64,000 bases of DNA from positions 16,825,001-16,889,000 of the forward strand of contig JBANSL010000019.1 of the NCBI GenBank assembly GCA_037127255.1, given 5' to 3'. A program made the position numbers and the translations under genes. This document shows positions 11,317 through 24,126 of the stretch, piece after piece. Each line of letters begins with the position of its first letter. The stretch's first letter is position 1. Source of the DNA: Persicaria tinctoria. Its lineage: Eukaryota; Streptophyta; Magnoliopsida; Caryophyllales; Polygonaceae. A model generated the notes under the pieces. The model saw nothing but the letters and a program-made list of their open reading frames with translations, did not search any database and had not been told where the DNA came from.

Positions 11317-12830
11317 CTACTGCCAAGATGCATTCCCATTTCTCTGGTATTCCAGAATGGATTTGTTTTTCAGATATTTCTGATTTATTATTGCTACCCA
11401 AATATTCGTTGGTTCCGCAAGAATTTTCCATAGTAGTTTTAATTGTAGGGCAACGTTAATATCGCTCATTTTGTTGATTCCCATACCACCCATTCGTTTT
11501 GGTTTGCATATCTTATCCCAACTAATAAGCGGACTGTGCTGTAAATCTCTATTCCAAAAGAATGTTCTATTTATCCTATCTAGCTCTTTATGGATTTTTG
11601 CAGGTAGCATGAAACTCTGCATTAAGTAACTGGGTTTGCCTAGTAGGTTTGATTTTATGAGTACAGCCCTCCCTTCTTGGAAAAGGGAATTAGCTCGCCA
11701 TTTTAAGAGTTGTTGTTTGGACTTGGTTATGGTTTCTTCAAACGTTTCTTTATTTACTCTTCCATTAATGATAGGGCAGCCAAGGTATTTTTCTAGATTT
11801 GTTGAATTGGGAATATTCAAAATCCCTTGAAGGACCAATTTTCTTTGTTCTGTTATACGCGGTGAGGTTTGGAAGGCAGATTTTTGACAATTGACTTTCT
11901 GACCCGATATGACACAGTAACCGTCAATAATGGTTTTAACCTGCTGACATGCTTCCACACTGCCTTTACAGAAGATCATCGAATCATCCGCAAAGGACAA
12001 AAATGGGATTCTTGGGGAGTTTCTTGCGCATTGGAAACCAATGATGCTTTTGTCTTAGATAGCCTCCATTTGGAGAGCCCGAGCTAGTACTTCCGCCCCA
12101 AGGATAAACAAAAACGGTGATAACGGGTCACCTTGTTGCAAACCCCGTTAAGGGAGGAAGATTTCCGTTGGTTCATTGTTTACGAGAACCGCATATGACA
12201 CTGTTTGGATACATTCACTGATCCAATTGAGGATTTTCGGGTGGAATCCAATTTTTTTCATGGCCTCTGATTAAAACGACCAACTAACCCGATCATAAGC
12301 TTTCTCCATATCTAGCTTAATAGCAACCCATCCTTCGGAACCCCGCCTAGTTCGGAAGGAATGGAAAATTTCATGTGCTATAAGAATATTATCCTGAATT
12401 GCTCTATTAGCCACAAAGGCACCTTGCAAGGGATGTATTAATTTTCCCACTACTTTATTTAGCCGCTCTGTAAGGATTCTAGAAATGATTTTGTAGCTTG
12501 TATTACATAGACTAATTGGTCTATAATGGTTTGTTGTTTTCGGTTGTTCACACTTTGGGAGAAGAGTTATATAAGTGTGGTTGATTTGTCTCAGCATATG
12601 GCTAGATGCGAAAAATGCTTTAACTGCCATTATGACCGATGGACCAACAAGGTCCCAAAAAGTCTTTAAGAACTCTGCTGTGATTCCATCTGGATCTGGA
12701 GATTTATTTGTTCCTAGTGCGAATACCGCATTTTTAATTTCTGTATTAGATACTGGGCTAATAAGGATTTCATTATCCTCATGGTTGATTTCTTCTGAGA
12801 TTAAATTTCAGAAATTAGTGTGAACGGATC
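11317..12830 (-). pseudogene. LINE ORF2 reverse transcriptase domain, broken
   Basis: The upstream part (12630-12271) carries YRPISLCNTSYKIISRILTE and KLDMEKAYDRVSW, the fingers and first catalytic Asp of non-LTR reverse transcriptases. A stop and frame change follow near 12270. The second part (12000-11317) starts SFADDSMIFCKG, the FADD box with the catalytic Asp pair, then the thumb region with WRANSLFQEGRAVLIKS and MGGMGIN. Stops between the two parts prevent a full protein. Confidence 0.88.
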
Positions 12831-13035
12831 TATTTTGATTTTCTTCTTGGAATCTTTTATGAAACTCATTTTTTATTTCTTGTTTAGTATTCTCTTGGCT
12901 TGTAATATTTAGTCCATCTGTGTTTGTGATTTCCCGAATCACTTTCCTATTTCTTCTTCCCGATGCAATTTTGTGAAAGTAACCAGAATTTGTGTCTTTT
13001 AGTTTCAGGTGTCGTGTTTTGGATCTCTACCTCCA

Positions 13036-14078
13036 TTAGGTTTTTTGAAATTTTAGGAATATTTCCTTCTTTTTAATTAGTTTAATTTGCTTTTCCCACA
13101 TTGTTTGTTTGTTTCCCCTATCTTTATCCATCTGTAGTTGCAGTAATAGGTCATCTGTTTTCTTAAGTTGGTTGAAAATGTTCCCAAATGTCTTCTTATT
13201 CCATTCCTTCGATAATTGTTTTATATTTTTTGTTTTCTGCACTAGCTGGAACATGTCAGAACCATCATTCGTGAGTCTCCAAGATTGCTTGACTAAATTT
13301 TTATAGTCTTTTCTTTGAAACCACATGTTTTCCATACGGAAAGGTGGTGATTTGTGTACTTTTGTGTTCTCAATTTCAATCTCAATAGAACAGTGATCCG
13401 AAGATGTAAATTCATAATTTGTTGTTTGAATTTCCGGATATTTTCCGAGAAGGTCATGAGAAACAAGAACCCAATCTATCTTCTCATACATCCATTCATT
13501 ATTTGGTTGTGCTCTTCTCCATGTAAACTCATTGCCAGCCGTAGGAATGTCTACCGATTGGCAGTCATTTTTAAATTGAATTAGTCTGTTAAATCTTTCG
13601 CTTCTAGGAATAGTCCCTCCTTGTTTGTCATTACTTGCCCCAATTTCATTAAGATCGCCAGGTATAATGCATGGGAATTGACATTGATTAATAATTTCCG
13701 TAAGGCGAAGCCAGAACACTGCTTATCCTTTTCATGCGGTGGAGCATAGCAAAAGATCAACATATTGGTGTTATTACTCATAGCATTGGTGTGTTTGATC
13801 ATAATAATTCTATTTTCTTGGATTTCAATTTCGATCTTATCATCGGTAAGCTGTCGGTTTTTCCAAAGCACCCCGATACTGCATGTTCTACCCACAGCTG
13901 GTGACCAAACTGCATGGTCAAAACCAACCATTCTCCATGTAGTTTCATCAGGAATGCTTGGGGATTTAGTTTCCATTAGCGCACATATTTGAAAATGTTC
14001 TGCTTTACAGAAGGCTTCAAGGGCAATCCAAAAATTGGGCTTGCCAATGCCCCTACAATTCCAAGAGCAAATCCTCAT
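13036..14078 (-). pseudogene. LINE ORF2 endonuclease domain, frameshifted
   Basis: Begins MRICSWNCRGIG, the conserved start of plant LINE endonucleases, with METK, GDLNEI and SDHCSIEIEIE further on; these are the APE-type catalytic motifs (Asn, Glu, Asp and His positions kept). A frameshift near 13690 splits it into two frames, 14078-13581 and 13719-13036. The domain would nick target DNA to prime reverse transcription. It is followed by a coiled, lysine-rich linker rather than a new gene. Confidence 0.88.
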
Positions 14079-14079
14079 C

Positions 14080-15400
14080 TAAACTTATTTTGATTAACTA
14101 AGAACCGGCAGATACTTGTTCTTGGTTGCACTAGTCTTATTTTATTCATAGTCTGGTTCTCGGTAATCAAGGACAATCATCTCAGAATCTTGTAATACCT
14201 TCTAGCTACAATCGTAAAAAGAATGTTACTCCAGATTTTGTTAGTGATAGTTTTATACTTAACTATGCTTGGTTCGTTGTTTGCCTGGCTTATCTTTCTA
14301 TTGTGTAATTGAATCCTTGTAGATAAAAGAGTATGATAGTAAGTGAGAATCCCACGAAAAATTACGAATCCGTAGGACCAAACCCACCATTTTCTGTGAC
14401 CCGCCACTTCCTCCTTGGTATGAGAAAGCAGCAACATAGTCGCCGAGGATGCACTTCCAACGACGCTTGGTTCATGCATCTGGTAACACGAACCAAGGGT
14501 AATAGGTTCTTTTGAAGGGGTTTCATATGCTTCCTGGTTATCATCGATTTTGAAATTGTAGAAAGATCTATCAATATTGTCAAATTTAGCATTTATAAAG
14601 AGTGCATCTATTCTCCCCATACAAATGGTTGAAAGGAATTTTCCATAGATATGGGATTTCAAGTTGTAAATCAAAGAAACAGGGTTACACACTTTTCCAT
14701 ACTTTAAGTCTAGTTAAAATACGGATGTGTGCCAATTAAATTTCCCAACATCTCCATATAATTTATTGATCAAAAGCACAAAAACAATATCGCATTCCTT
14801 GATCATTAAATTAGGATCATTAAGAGCAGGAAGCTCAAGTATAAAGGAGAACTTGCAGGTACGAATCGTTGGTGACTCGCTACCAAGAAGGTTGTCGATC
14901 GACAGGCACGGGCACACCAAAACGGCGACCCACCACCATACAGGGAATCGTACCCCTAGCCACCGCACACAGCCCGAACGAAATTGCACGCCGACGGACA
15001 CGAGCCGGAAGCCGCCAACCCAGACAAAGCACCACCCCAAACGCCGCCAGCAAACGTCACGCTTTAAGCGTTCTTGCGATTTCGATCGTCTTTTCTCACA
15101 GACTTGATGCCTTTGACCCCTCTCCCAACACCAATTGATAGAACTTGCAGGAGAGGGACGAATTTTTGCATCGAAGAGCCGAAACATACTGATTTCGACG
15201 GCTCTTCGCACATCTCTCATATTCGCCCCAAGGAGCTTCTTTGGAGAGGCAAAAGACACTTTCCCGGTGTTCCATATCACCTCGTTCCGATCGATCTTCG
15301 GGAAGAAAGGATTCAAATGTTGGATTTGCTAGCGGTTATTGATTTGGGGACTAGGGTTTTCTTGTTTCGCACATAAGGGGCTTTTGCTCTCTTCTCTCTC
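14080..15400 (-). other. Unassigned GC-mixed stretch upstream of the LINE, possible 5' leader
   Basis: Read on the minus strand it starts with an AAAACCCTAGTCCCC leader-like sequence near 15360 and becomes GC-rich to 14870, then AT-rich. This could be the LINE's 5' UTR and eroded ORF1, but no zinc knuckle or DUF4283-like motif is visible in the open frames (15316-14714, 14692-14177). Confidence 0.3.
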
Positions 15401-15414
15401 ATGGTCACTTGCCT

Positions 15415-16490
15415 ACTTTCCTTGTTTTCCTTATAAAAAAATCCACACACTTAATACCACCTCCACCACCTCATCACCGCCACCCTACCACCGCACCACC
15501 ATTGCCACCCCACCACAGCACCACCCCACCACCCTCTCTCTAAAAAACCCTAACCCAAAAATCCCTTAATCCCTCCACCCCGCCTACCCAACACCACCGC
15601 CACCACTTCTCATGCCACCACCGTCAACCACGCCATCCCCCCTTTCTTATCCCAATCGGCTTGATCCTCAGGCGTTTCGGGCCACCCTTTCTCGGTATCG
15701 GCCGGCTGGGGTGTTATTTTTCCCCTCGGCGACTCGATGCCGCCACTGCCTATTTTCGCTCGGCGTTGCCTCCTCTCCGACCTCCAGTGGTTGGGTCGTG
15801 GTGTGTGTTGACCGGTGCTTGAATGTCGGCGTTTGGTCCGGCTGTCCTCTCCGGTGTCGACGCGGCCGCCTCTATTCCGACCATGACGAGACCCCCCTGC
15901 TCCTCCTTGGTCCTTGGGGCCCAAGCTTCGGGTCCTTCGGGCCTAAGGCTTGGGGGGACCCGAAAGGGTTGAAACCTTCCCGAACGGGCCCAAATCCCGT
16001 AAGGGCTTGAAAATCCCGTTAGGGCTTGAATAAATTCTCTTTCGTATGAAAGGGATTAAAGGTGCGTGTCTTCAAGGGTGGTTCTTGGTTGTGATCCCTG
16101 TTGTTTGGCGTTCCTCTTCCATGTTGGAGCTCTGGCAACCGGTGTCGAGATTGGCTGGGGCCGTGGCGGTGTGTATCAAGGCGACTCCGCATTAGGCTAT
16201 TCCTTGGAGGATCGTCTTCACTGCCCACAGGACTGGCTCCTGATATACCGCTGACCAACGATGTCGCCGCCTGGGGATGCTTGGCACCGGATCTTAGTCA
16301 ACGTTGTCTCCAGCTTGTACGGGTTTGACTCGCTTGCTCGTCCGGGATTACGCCTCCCACTTTGTAGCTGTTGCACCTATTTATATGTAGTGACGGTTTC
16401 ACCGTCAGTCGACTTCGTCGACCTCTCGAGTTGTCAAGTATGCCGGGCTCTCGAATTATTTCCTAATAAAAAAAAATCTCGATTTTTCAT
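15415..16490 (+). mobile_element. Probable non-LTR retroelement remnant (plus strand) with A-rich tail
   Basis: Starts with a TATA-like TTATAAAAAA (about 15430) and a CCACC-rich leader, continues through GC-rich sequence and ends TTTCCTAATAAAAAAAAA at about 16477. The segment 16050-16480 is clearly homologous to 28628-28975 (shared GTCTTCACTGCCCACAGG, GGCTGGGGCCGTGG-like and the TTTCCTAATAAA end). The shared 3' end with a poly(A) tail argues for a LINE or LINE-mobilised family. Open frames at 15612-16010 and 16066-16497 lack known domains. Confidence 0.5.
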
Positions 16491-17541
16491 AGAATAATGT
16501 CGCACTCTTTTATTTTTATTTTTTTCATAGTTGATAATTGTAAGATCAATTTTATGTCAAGTAGAAGTCGATACTTTACACTTAACGTAAAATTGATCAT
16601 ATAAATATCAATCCGGAACAAGAGTAATTACACTATAAAAAAAAAACATACAAAAGAGCAAAATTATTCTATTCAAAATTCGAGATGATATTATCTACCC
16701 TAAAATGACTTGCTGTCTTTTTTTTTTAGAAATTCAAGTACATTTCATATACAACTTTTGTTAACAATTTAGGCGAAAATGCATATAATCGCTCATTATT
16801 ATTCATTATTGTTTGCAAATAATCATCTCTTATTAAAAAATGATCAAATAACCACCCATTAAATATAAGTTGTTTGCAACTAACCACACATACCCCTTTT
16901 CTTGTTAAAACTCACTTAATTTAATCTGAAAAGACAATTATATCCGAAAACCCGGAAATTTTCCGGGTAATCTGGGTTTCGACCCGGTGACCTAACTGAC
17001 ACGATAATTTTGACCCGATTTACACGCGACCCAGTGACCCGATTGACCCGGTTGATTTATAATTATATATGATTAATTTTTTTTATGGAGATTCCAAGTT
17101 ATTACATTTTATAATTACAATCACTTGATCTTTCATTTTTAAATCAACTTTTATATTTATTTGTATTGTGTAATACTCCGTCCGATCGATAGTATTTGAT
17201 TTTTTATTTTTCAACACAATTTTTATTTTTCAACACATTTTTTAAGAAGATAAAAAATCTAAAAATATGAAAATAATTCTATGCTTATTACTAATCATAT
17301 GAAATTATTTTTAAAAAAAAAATTAAAAATTTGATATTTTATATAGTATTACATTTTATTAAAAATTACGTGAAATAATAAAAATCAAATGTTTTTAATA
17401 AGATGTAATAATATATAAAATATCAAATTTTAAAAAAAATATTTAAAATTTTGATATTTATATATTATTACAATTTATTAAAAAGTACGAGAAATAATAA
17501 AAATAAAATATTTTAGATCAGATATAGTATATAATTACAAG

Positions 17542-20500
17542 TAGACCTGTCAAACGGGTCATTTGGGTCGGGTTCGGGTCGGGTCACTTCGGGTTTCGGG
17601 TATTTTCGGGTTGACTCGAACCCGGGTTTGACCGGGTTTCGGGTCGATTTCGGGTTTGTCAATTTTTTCTTTATTAAATTAAAAAAATCAAGATTTGATA
17701 ATTTTTTGATAAATTTTAATTATATATCAAAAAAATTAATTATATATAATTATAAATCAACCGGGTCAATCGGTGTAACGGCCCAGAATTATGATTTTCG
17801 GGTTACGTTTCAAGGGATAAAACCCCTTGTTCGGATCTTGCAATCCAGGTACGGGTCGAGGTTTCAAACTCATTTAAAATTAGCAAAAAGAGGGATTTCA
17901 AACCCTAAAAACCTCGAAGGGCCATTGGGTACCCTTAACCTGTCCTAAGACTACGTCGTGAAATCCATTTCAAACGGAAGTAAAGCAGAAGCAAGGTAAA
18001 GATACAAGCGCCACGGCAGAGCCGGGTCAAAACCAAATCATAAGTGGGTGATTGCCATTTACCAAGTTAGAATGTTAGCTAGGTTTTTTGATTCGCCAAA
18101 GGGTTTCCCGTCACAGAAGCAAGGAGCAAACAAGATCTGCAGAAAATACCTTTAAAAAAAGAACGGGGAAAGGAGTCAGATCGAGCCACTCATGCGGGAC
18201 CGGCAGTCCTCGCTGAGGCCACATAATATGTGCTATACCTAATAAAGATGCTCTAATGCAATACGAAAGTCAAACACACTAGCATGCTCCTAATTCATAA
18301 TAATGTGCAGAAATACTGTAAAGGGCTCAAGACAATGCCAACGGCATATCCCTCTCCTACCTCCACCCCTTCCGATAGGCGGAGACTGGCCAGCTCGTGA
18401 ATGCATTCCATATAATCGGGTGGCACGCATGCCCAACCCGTATCCACAATAAAGCCCGCAGGCATCTCATAATATAAGGAAGTTCATGACTCGATTGACT
18501 CAGGGTACCCGATGAGGCTGGGCTACCCTATGACCCTAGCAAAGACTCTAGGACTATCACAGATAACGGCCGTTCTGTTTCAAACGCATAAAGTAAACAG
18601 ATGCTCAATCAATTAGTGCAACCTAAACATGATACTACATGGCATGCTTTTATGCATATGCAACACCTAACATAAAATGCAACAACAGGCATGAATGTCC
18701 AACCTGAGTAAGCCCCCTAGGGAACTTACCTGAAGATGCAGAACAGCAAAATAGCGCAAGCAATGGCCCAAATGCAAGTCCAAAGCAATCCAAAAGCAAT
18801 ACACACCTATCATCAAGCTATTTTCATAAGCTACCAGTCCATCATTCATACACACAACCTCCACATTCTCAACATGCTCAAAACCAATCGATAGTAAAAC
18901 CATTTCATTTCCAATCAACCCATCGATAAATCTTACCAACAATATTTCCAAACTCATTTCCCAAGGTTTTCCAAAGTCTTAAATCTCAAGTTAAGTCAAC
19001 TCATATCCAAAACAATTTCTCAATCGTATTTGGCCAAATTCCGACATTTATCATTTAAAACTTAAAGCTAATCTCTCAAAATCATATAATAGAAATAATT
19101 CCGGCATTTGGTTTTCCAATCACAAATCCTTAAAAGACATTTGTGAAAACTTGAAAAATCCATTTTTAAATAATTTATGATCAATATATAACTAGCATAG
19201 ACATCGATTATATTTATTAAGAAATCATCTCAACTTCCTAAATTTCATATTTAAAAATAACACACAATACTTATCTCAAATAATACCATTTTCCAAAACT
19301 TCATCATAAAGAATAAATTTCAGAAAATAGACATATTCATATTTTTATAAAATCAGAATTAATATGACAATAATAATAATAATCACATGATTAAATAAAT
19401 ACTAGTAACACATGGCATCATTTATAGAAAACATGAAAGAAGTAACCATTTTAAAACCATTAGAAAAGGCCCAACCCAGTCTAAATTCTCGGATCCATAA
19501 GCCCAGCCAACAAAACCCAACCCAAGAGGAATTAAGTGGACCGGAAATCAGGCCCAACCCGGCCGGTTCAAGGAAACAAAAATAGGGAACCCGGTCCACT
19601 GGATCCTTCTTCCCCAACAGATGAACAGAGCTCTCAATCACAGGCGGAAGGAAAAACGAGGAAGAAGAAGAGGAAGAGGAGCTCCTCGCCGGCGACTCCT
19701 CACCCGACCGACCTCACGGACCTAGCCCGACCTCAGACAACCCAAAACGACTCAAAACGAACAAAACAAGGGAAGAAGAAACTCACCGAAATCCTTGGCT
19801 CGGGACGCCCGAAATCGCCGATTCGCCTCGCCGGAGGAGCGATTTGGCCTCGTCGGAGGTATGGGTGCTCTTGTTCGGCCTAGGAAGAAAATAGAAGGTT
19901 CAAAGGCGCACCTTTACATCGATTTCGGGTCGAAACAAAAACGGAGGGGAAAGGAACCGACCTCTTCTCGCGGAAGCAGGGGAAGGAGGACGAGGGCGGC
20001 GTTCGGAGCGGCGGAATCGACACCAGGCTGGTCGGCTTCATACAGGCGAACAGGGGAGAGAGATGAAGAAGAAGACGTTGCAGCTTCGAGGGCTCCCGGC
20101 TCGGCGTCTCGGCTTCGTCTTCAGTCGTCGGGGATAGGAGAGGGGGGTGAGGATGGTGGTGCCGTGGTGAATCGAAAACAACGGGGGTGTGTGGGTGAAT
20201 TTGAAATGAAAAGGGAGAGCTGCTGAGATCTGAAATCAACAAGGAGGGAGAGCACATGTTCAGCGTGGGTTCTGATGGGTGTTTGGTGATTCTCGGTTGT
20301 CTTCAAGAAGAGAGGGAGAGAGGAGGGAGGAAACTGCAGGCTTTGGCGTGGGAGGGTGCAGGCAAAGGGACAAAATGTGAGCTGCTACTTGCAGAATTTG
20401 AAGGTGGAAGGAAAAAGGATACAAACCATGTGAGTCTAAAAGGATTTTAAATACCCGGAATAAAAGTTTCGAAACCCGTTCACTCGACCTAATTCCGATT

Positions 20501-20939
20501 CGAGGTTAATAATGAACTCCGAATACTATACTCAATTTTCGCATAAGCACGCAGAATAAAACATATTTTAAATTTTTAATTTATTAAATGCCGGAACTTG
20601 CTTCGAAAGTTTCAATTTCGATTTAGTAATTTAAAGACGAGTTTTCCTTAAAATATCCGAATTATTATTATTATTATTGTTATTATTATTTTCGACTTAA
20701 ATCCATTTTATATTATTTGTTGCAATTTATTATTTAAAAATCCGGGCCTTTACAATCGGGTCACCGGGTAAATCGGGTCAATATTACCGGGTCAATCGGG
20801 TCACAGGGTCGGAACCCAGATTACCCGGGAAATTTCGGGTTTTTCGGGTCCGGGTCGGAAAAAAAAAATCGGGTCAAAATTTCCGGGTTCGGGTCGTTCG
20901 GATCGGATCACTGGGTCGGGTTGTGTTTTGACAGGTCTA
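17542..20939 (-). mobile_element. ACCCGA-type hAT-like element carrying a solo LTR
   Basis: Starts TAGACCTGTCAAACGGG and ends GTTTTGACAGGTCTA, with a perfect 8-bp TSD ATTACAAG (17534-17541, 20940-20947). Removing the solo LTR and one copy of its TSD leaves 412 bp, close to the 433-bp copy at 6586. It is in the opposite orientation, so the motif reads TCGGGT on the plus strand. Confidence 0.88.
17774..20754. repeat. Solo LTR, about 2.98 kb, probably Ty3/gypsy
   Basis: Begins TGTAACGGCCCAG and ends CCGGGCCTTTACA (TG...CA ends, imperfect inverse of each other). It is flanked by the 5-bp duplication ATCGG (17769-17773, 20755-20759), so it is a complete LTR left after recombination, not a fragment. 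No internal region or second LTR is present. LTRs of this length starting TGTAACG occur in Ty3/gypsy chromoviruses; the lineage is inferred. GC-rich sequence at 19640-20200 gives spurious open frames on both strands. Confidence 0.82.
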
Positions 20940-21492
20940 ATTACAAGCACTAGAATTTATGAACAACGTCTTTAATTTTAGAATTTTAAAATTAACCAAA
21001 ATTATCAAATCATGAATTTTTTAATTTAAAAAGGAAAATTTTAACAAACCCGAAATCGACCCGAAACCCGGTCAAACCCGGGATCGAGTCAACTTGGATA
21101 TACTCGGAACCCGTTTTACCCGGGACTCATTTTACCCGAGTCCCGAAGTGACCTGACCCGAACCCGACCCGAATGACCCGTTTGACTGGTCTAATTGTAT
21201 TACCTGAAAAATCAAGCAACAGAGAGAAGTATAACTGTCTTTTTACTAAAAATGAAACATTAAAGAATAGGGGTATAATTGTCTTTTCATATTAAATTAA
21301 CTGAGGTTTAACAAGAAAAGGGGTATGGGTGGTTAGTTGCAAACAACCTATATTTAATGGATGGTTATTTTATAATTTTTTAATAAGAGGTGGTTATTTG
21401 CAAACAACAATGAATCATGGGTGGTTTTATACATTTTCGCCAACAATTTAATAGGGTAAAAAAGTGAGTGGGTCTTCGATCGATCAACTACT

Positions 21493-21832
21493 AAGAGCAT
21501 CTTTATCCATGATACCCAATTCAAGTATCATATCTTACATTTTTTCTTGCCACATAATTTTAAGATATTTGAATGCACAATCATGATACTCACAAAAGTA
21601 TCTTAACATATATTTCGTTTTATTTTTAAATCTTGGTAAGGGTAGGAAAAAATGTGGTTCCCACATGTGATTGTTCATTGGATAAAACTTATGATATTGT
21701 ATAGGAGTGAGTATCATCTACATGGTATTCACTTATAATGATTGTTTTTATTCCCATCCCAACTCTTACATTTGTTTTTATTTTTTATTTAAAAATGGGA
21801 ATATGGTACTCCAAGTACCACCATTAAAGATA
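21493..21832. mobile_element. Possible MITE with GAGCATCTTT ends
   Basis: Starts GAGCATCTTTATCCATGATA and ends in GTACCACCATTAAAGATAC, an imperfect inverse. The interior is AT-rich and noncoding. The TSD is not clear, so superfamily is not assigned. Confidence 0.4.
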
Positions 21833-22178
21833 CTTTAATAAAGTTGAAAAATAAAAACACTCATACGCTTACGTGTATGCTTTAATAAAGTTGAAAAATA
21901 TTTTTAAAAAAAATAAAATACAGCTAGTGAAAAAAAAAAAGAATTGTAAATAATTTGAGCTAAATCTATTTATAATTACCAAAACAATAATTTAAAATAT
22001 AATTTTTTTGTAGTCGACAGAAATTCAGTTGAAAATCACCCATTTCAATTTTTAGGACGTTTAAAAATTATTAACGGTATCGATAATTCTAAAAAATTTA
22101 ACCTTATTTTTAATGCCACGTGGCAAACTTCTATTAGTGGCGTAGGTTTATACATAAGCGGAAACTATATCCCTCTCA

Positions 22179-23137
22179 GAGCATGAGCAACCATGGGTTT
22201 TAGCAACCTTAAGGTAAGAGGTGGGAAGGGGTTACTTTGGTAGAGAGAGGTAACCTCTTCCCTTTTCTAATTTTTTTTTATGATAAAGTAGGTTGATATA
22301 TTTTACATTTAGATTTATTAGTTGTAATAGGATTTAAAATGAAATAAAAATATATTTATATTTTATTATTTTTTAAAATAAAATATCTCATTGGTTTTTT
22401 TTTTTTCTATAATTTGAGCTCAATTTTATCCTATATATAACCCCATCTTGATCTATTGTAGTTGCACCTATTTTCTTAACCATGGATCACAATAATCCAA
22501 ATACTCCACCCATTCCACATATGCCTTATTTTTTCGATTTGCAATAGTACGACAACCGGCTCTAGCATGGAGTGAAGAAATATTGTGGAAAATTATGATG
22601 GCATGTATTATCATGCACAACATGATTGTCGAAGATGAGCGAGATATGTATCCAGACCCATTTGATTTGAAGAATGATATTCGGGATAGACAAAATCATA
22701 TGAATTTGAAGAATGATTTGGTTGATCACTTGTGGAACCAATTCTAAGGCTATGATCCGAATTTATAGGTAGTTTTATTAGTATTTACATATTTTATAAT
22801 GTTTTTAACTTTTTTTTTATTTTAATCTAGATGTAATAAAATATATTTATATTAACTACTTGCTATTTTTATTTATTTATAAAATTATAAATAAAAATAA
22901 TTCACAATAATATATGATGATACACATATAATAAAGGGAAATATATAAAAGAAAAGAAAAAGTGAAAATAAATTTGGAAAGAGGTAAAAGGGGTTCCCAT
23001 AGTTGTAGAGGTAAACTTTTAGAAAGAGGTAGAAAAAGTAAAAAATTATTTTAAAGAAAAAAAAATGAGTTATAAAAAGTTGTGATATGAAGATGGGGAA
23101 AAAATAGGGAAAGAGGTTACCATGGTTGCGGATGGTC
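22179..23137 (+). mobile_element. Internally deleted PIF/Harbinger element
   Basis: 959 bp bounded by GAGCATGAGCAACCATGGG and CCATGGTTGCGGATGGTC, an imperfect inverted repeat, with a 3-bp TCA duplication (22176-22178, 23138-23140). Inside, an ATG start (MDHNNPNTPP) is joined after a deletion to the C-terminal end of a Harbinger transposase. The element at 41560-42286 is a close relative. Confidence 0.75.
22541..22746 (+). pseudogene. Harbinger transposase C-terminal fragment
   Basis: Open stretch with VVRQPALAWSEE, CIIMHNMIVEDERD and a terminal LVDHLWNQF before TAA at 22744-22746. The MHNMIVEDERD box is the conserved end of plant PIF/Harbinger (DDE_Tnp_4) transposases. The catalytic core is deleted. 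Confidence 0.78.
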
Positions 23138-23140
23138 TCA

Positions 23141-24126
23141 GTCTCTCACTCCCTCCCCGTACGGGCCGGTACGGCCGTACCCACCAACCCAGCCCACTCC
23201 CCCTCTCTCTTTCTCAACTAATTTTTTTTCCCACTTTCTTCTTTTAATTACGAATTTTACCTGAGAACTTTTTAAAATATTCAAAGTCCTACAGTGACTT
23301 TGTTATTTTATTATTTTTTTTTAATACTTGAGGCTAAGTTGACTTACTCCTACTTTGGCTATTTTTCAAATTAGTTTGGATTTTTTGCCATTTCGCAAAT
23401 TTGTTTTGTATTTTTTACCATTTTGAAAAAAAAAAATCTTTTATCGATCTATAGAGGGGGGTTTTTATGAAAAATGACTTAAATCTCGGGCCTTTTGTGT
23501 AATTTACCTTAAATATAACAACCCGTTACGTTACACTTGTTGCGGCCTTTTGGAATATTCTGTAAGGCATGAGTTTCCTCCGCAATAATGAAATGAGCTG
23601 CTACAACAGCTTCCCTCTTCTCTTGCATTTGCTCTCTTCTCATCATGAAAAAGGACATCCATCTCCATTGAAGACTTCCTCCACTCCTCCTCCTCCTCCA
23701 TAAAAGAGCCCAAATCATCTTGTATCAATTTCAATTTCAATCTCTTCCTGAACCTTCTGGTATCTTTCAAAGGCAATCAATTCAAGAAAGTTGTTTTGAG
23801 ACTTTAAAGCATATACATAACTAATACATTAATCAAGACTTTGATTTGGGATATCATTAGTGCATACATTCACTAGATAATATAGAAATGTGATTTCACA
23901 TATCACTTTTCTGAATCATTTTGTTGATCAATTCATTGATGATCACTGAGTTCTATCACTTGCAGTGGTTGTGGTTGAGAACTCAAGCTTCGATCTTGTC
24001 GATATATACAACACTGATAATCTTAGTGGCAAAACCTGTAAATTAATTTCTCTAGAAAGTTAAAAAAGATTCAAGCTTTTTTACTGATTGGTTTTGAATT
24101 TGATTCATATGGTGAGATTGCAGATC
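23141..24126. other. Intergenic stretch and leader of the bZIP-like gene
   Basis: No supported gene at 23141-23800; overlapping minus-strand frames at 23509-23776 are Glu/Arg-rich and share no recognised domain. From about 23820 the sequence is a plausible promoter and 5' UTR of the gene starting at 24127. Confidence 0.4.

Larger units (their letters stand above)
9917..14078 (-). mobile_element. L1-type LINE retrotransposon, decayed ORF2
   Basis: On the minus strand the order is endonuclease (14078-13036), reverse transcriptase (about 12830-11317), zf-RVT zinc-binding region (11075-10425) and RNase H (10409-9945), the layout of plant L1-clade ORF2. Several frameshifts and stops break it. The 5' part with ORF1 is not recognisable. 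It lies between a Helitron and an unassigned region. Confidence 0.9.
16941..21193 (+). mobile_element. Older ACCCGA-type hAT-like element, split by later insertions
   Basis: The left half (about 16941-17085) carries AACCCGGAAATTTTCCGGGT and GACCCGGTGACC, matching 6600-6790. The right half (about 20980-21193) carries ATCAAATCATGAATTTTTTA, CGACCCGAAACCCGGTC and ends TTTGACTGGTCTA, matching the right part of 6586-7018. The left terminus is missing. A Stowaway-like CTCCGTCCG sequence at about 17168 and the element at 17542-20939 separate the halves. Confidence 0.65.
16772..21441. mobile_element. Mutator-like element with about 170-bp terminal inverted repeats (outermost layer)
   Basis: Left arm 16772-16943 starts GGCGAAAATGCATATAATCG; right arm about 21262-21441 ends in the inverse with CATTTTCGCC. 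Both arms share TTTGCAAATAA, TTAAATATA, GTTGTTTGCAACTAACCAC and GACAATTATA. A perfect 9-bp duplication AACAATTTA flanks it (16763-16771, 21442-21450), typical of Mutator-like elements. No transposase is present. Most of the 4670 bp is later insertions: two ACCCGA-type elements and a solo LTR. Confidence 0.83.

Noticed and set aside
14714..15316. Minus-strand frame of 200 residues
   Set aside because: Composition-driven (Trp/Val/Arg-rich), in a probable LINE leader; no ORF1 motif such as a zinc knuckle is visible.
19402..20450. Open frames of up to 143 residues on both strands
   Set aside because: They lie in the GC-rich part of the solo LTR, overlap each other and have no domains.
23509..23776. 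Two overlapping minus-strand frames
   Set aside because: Low-complexity Glu/Arg-rich; no recognised family and each conflicts with the other.
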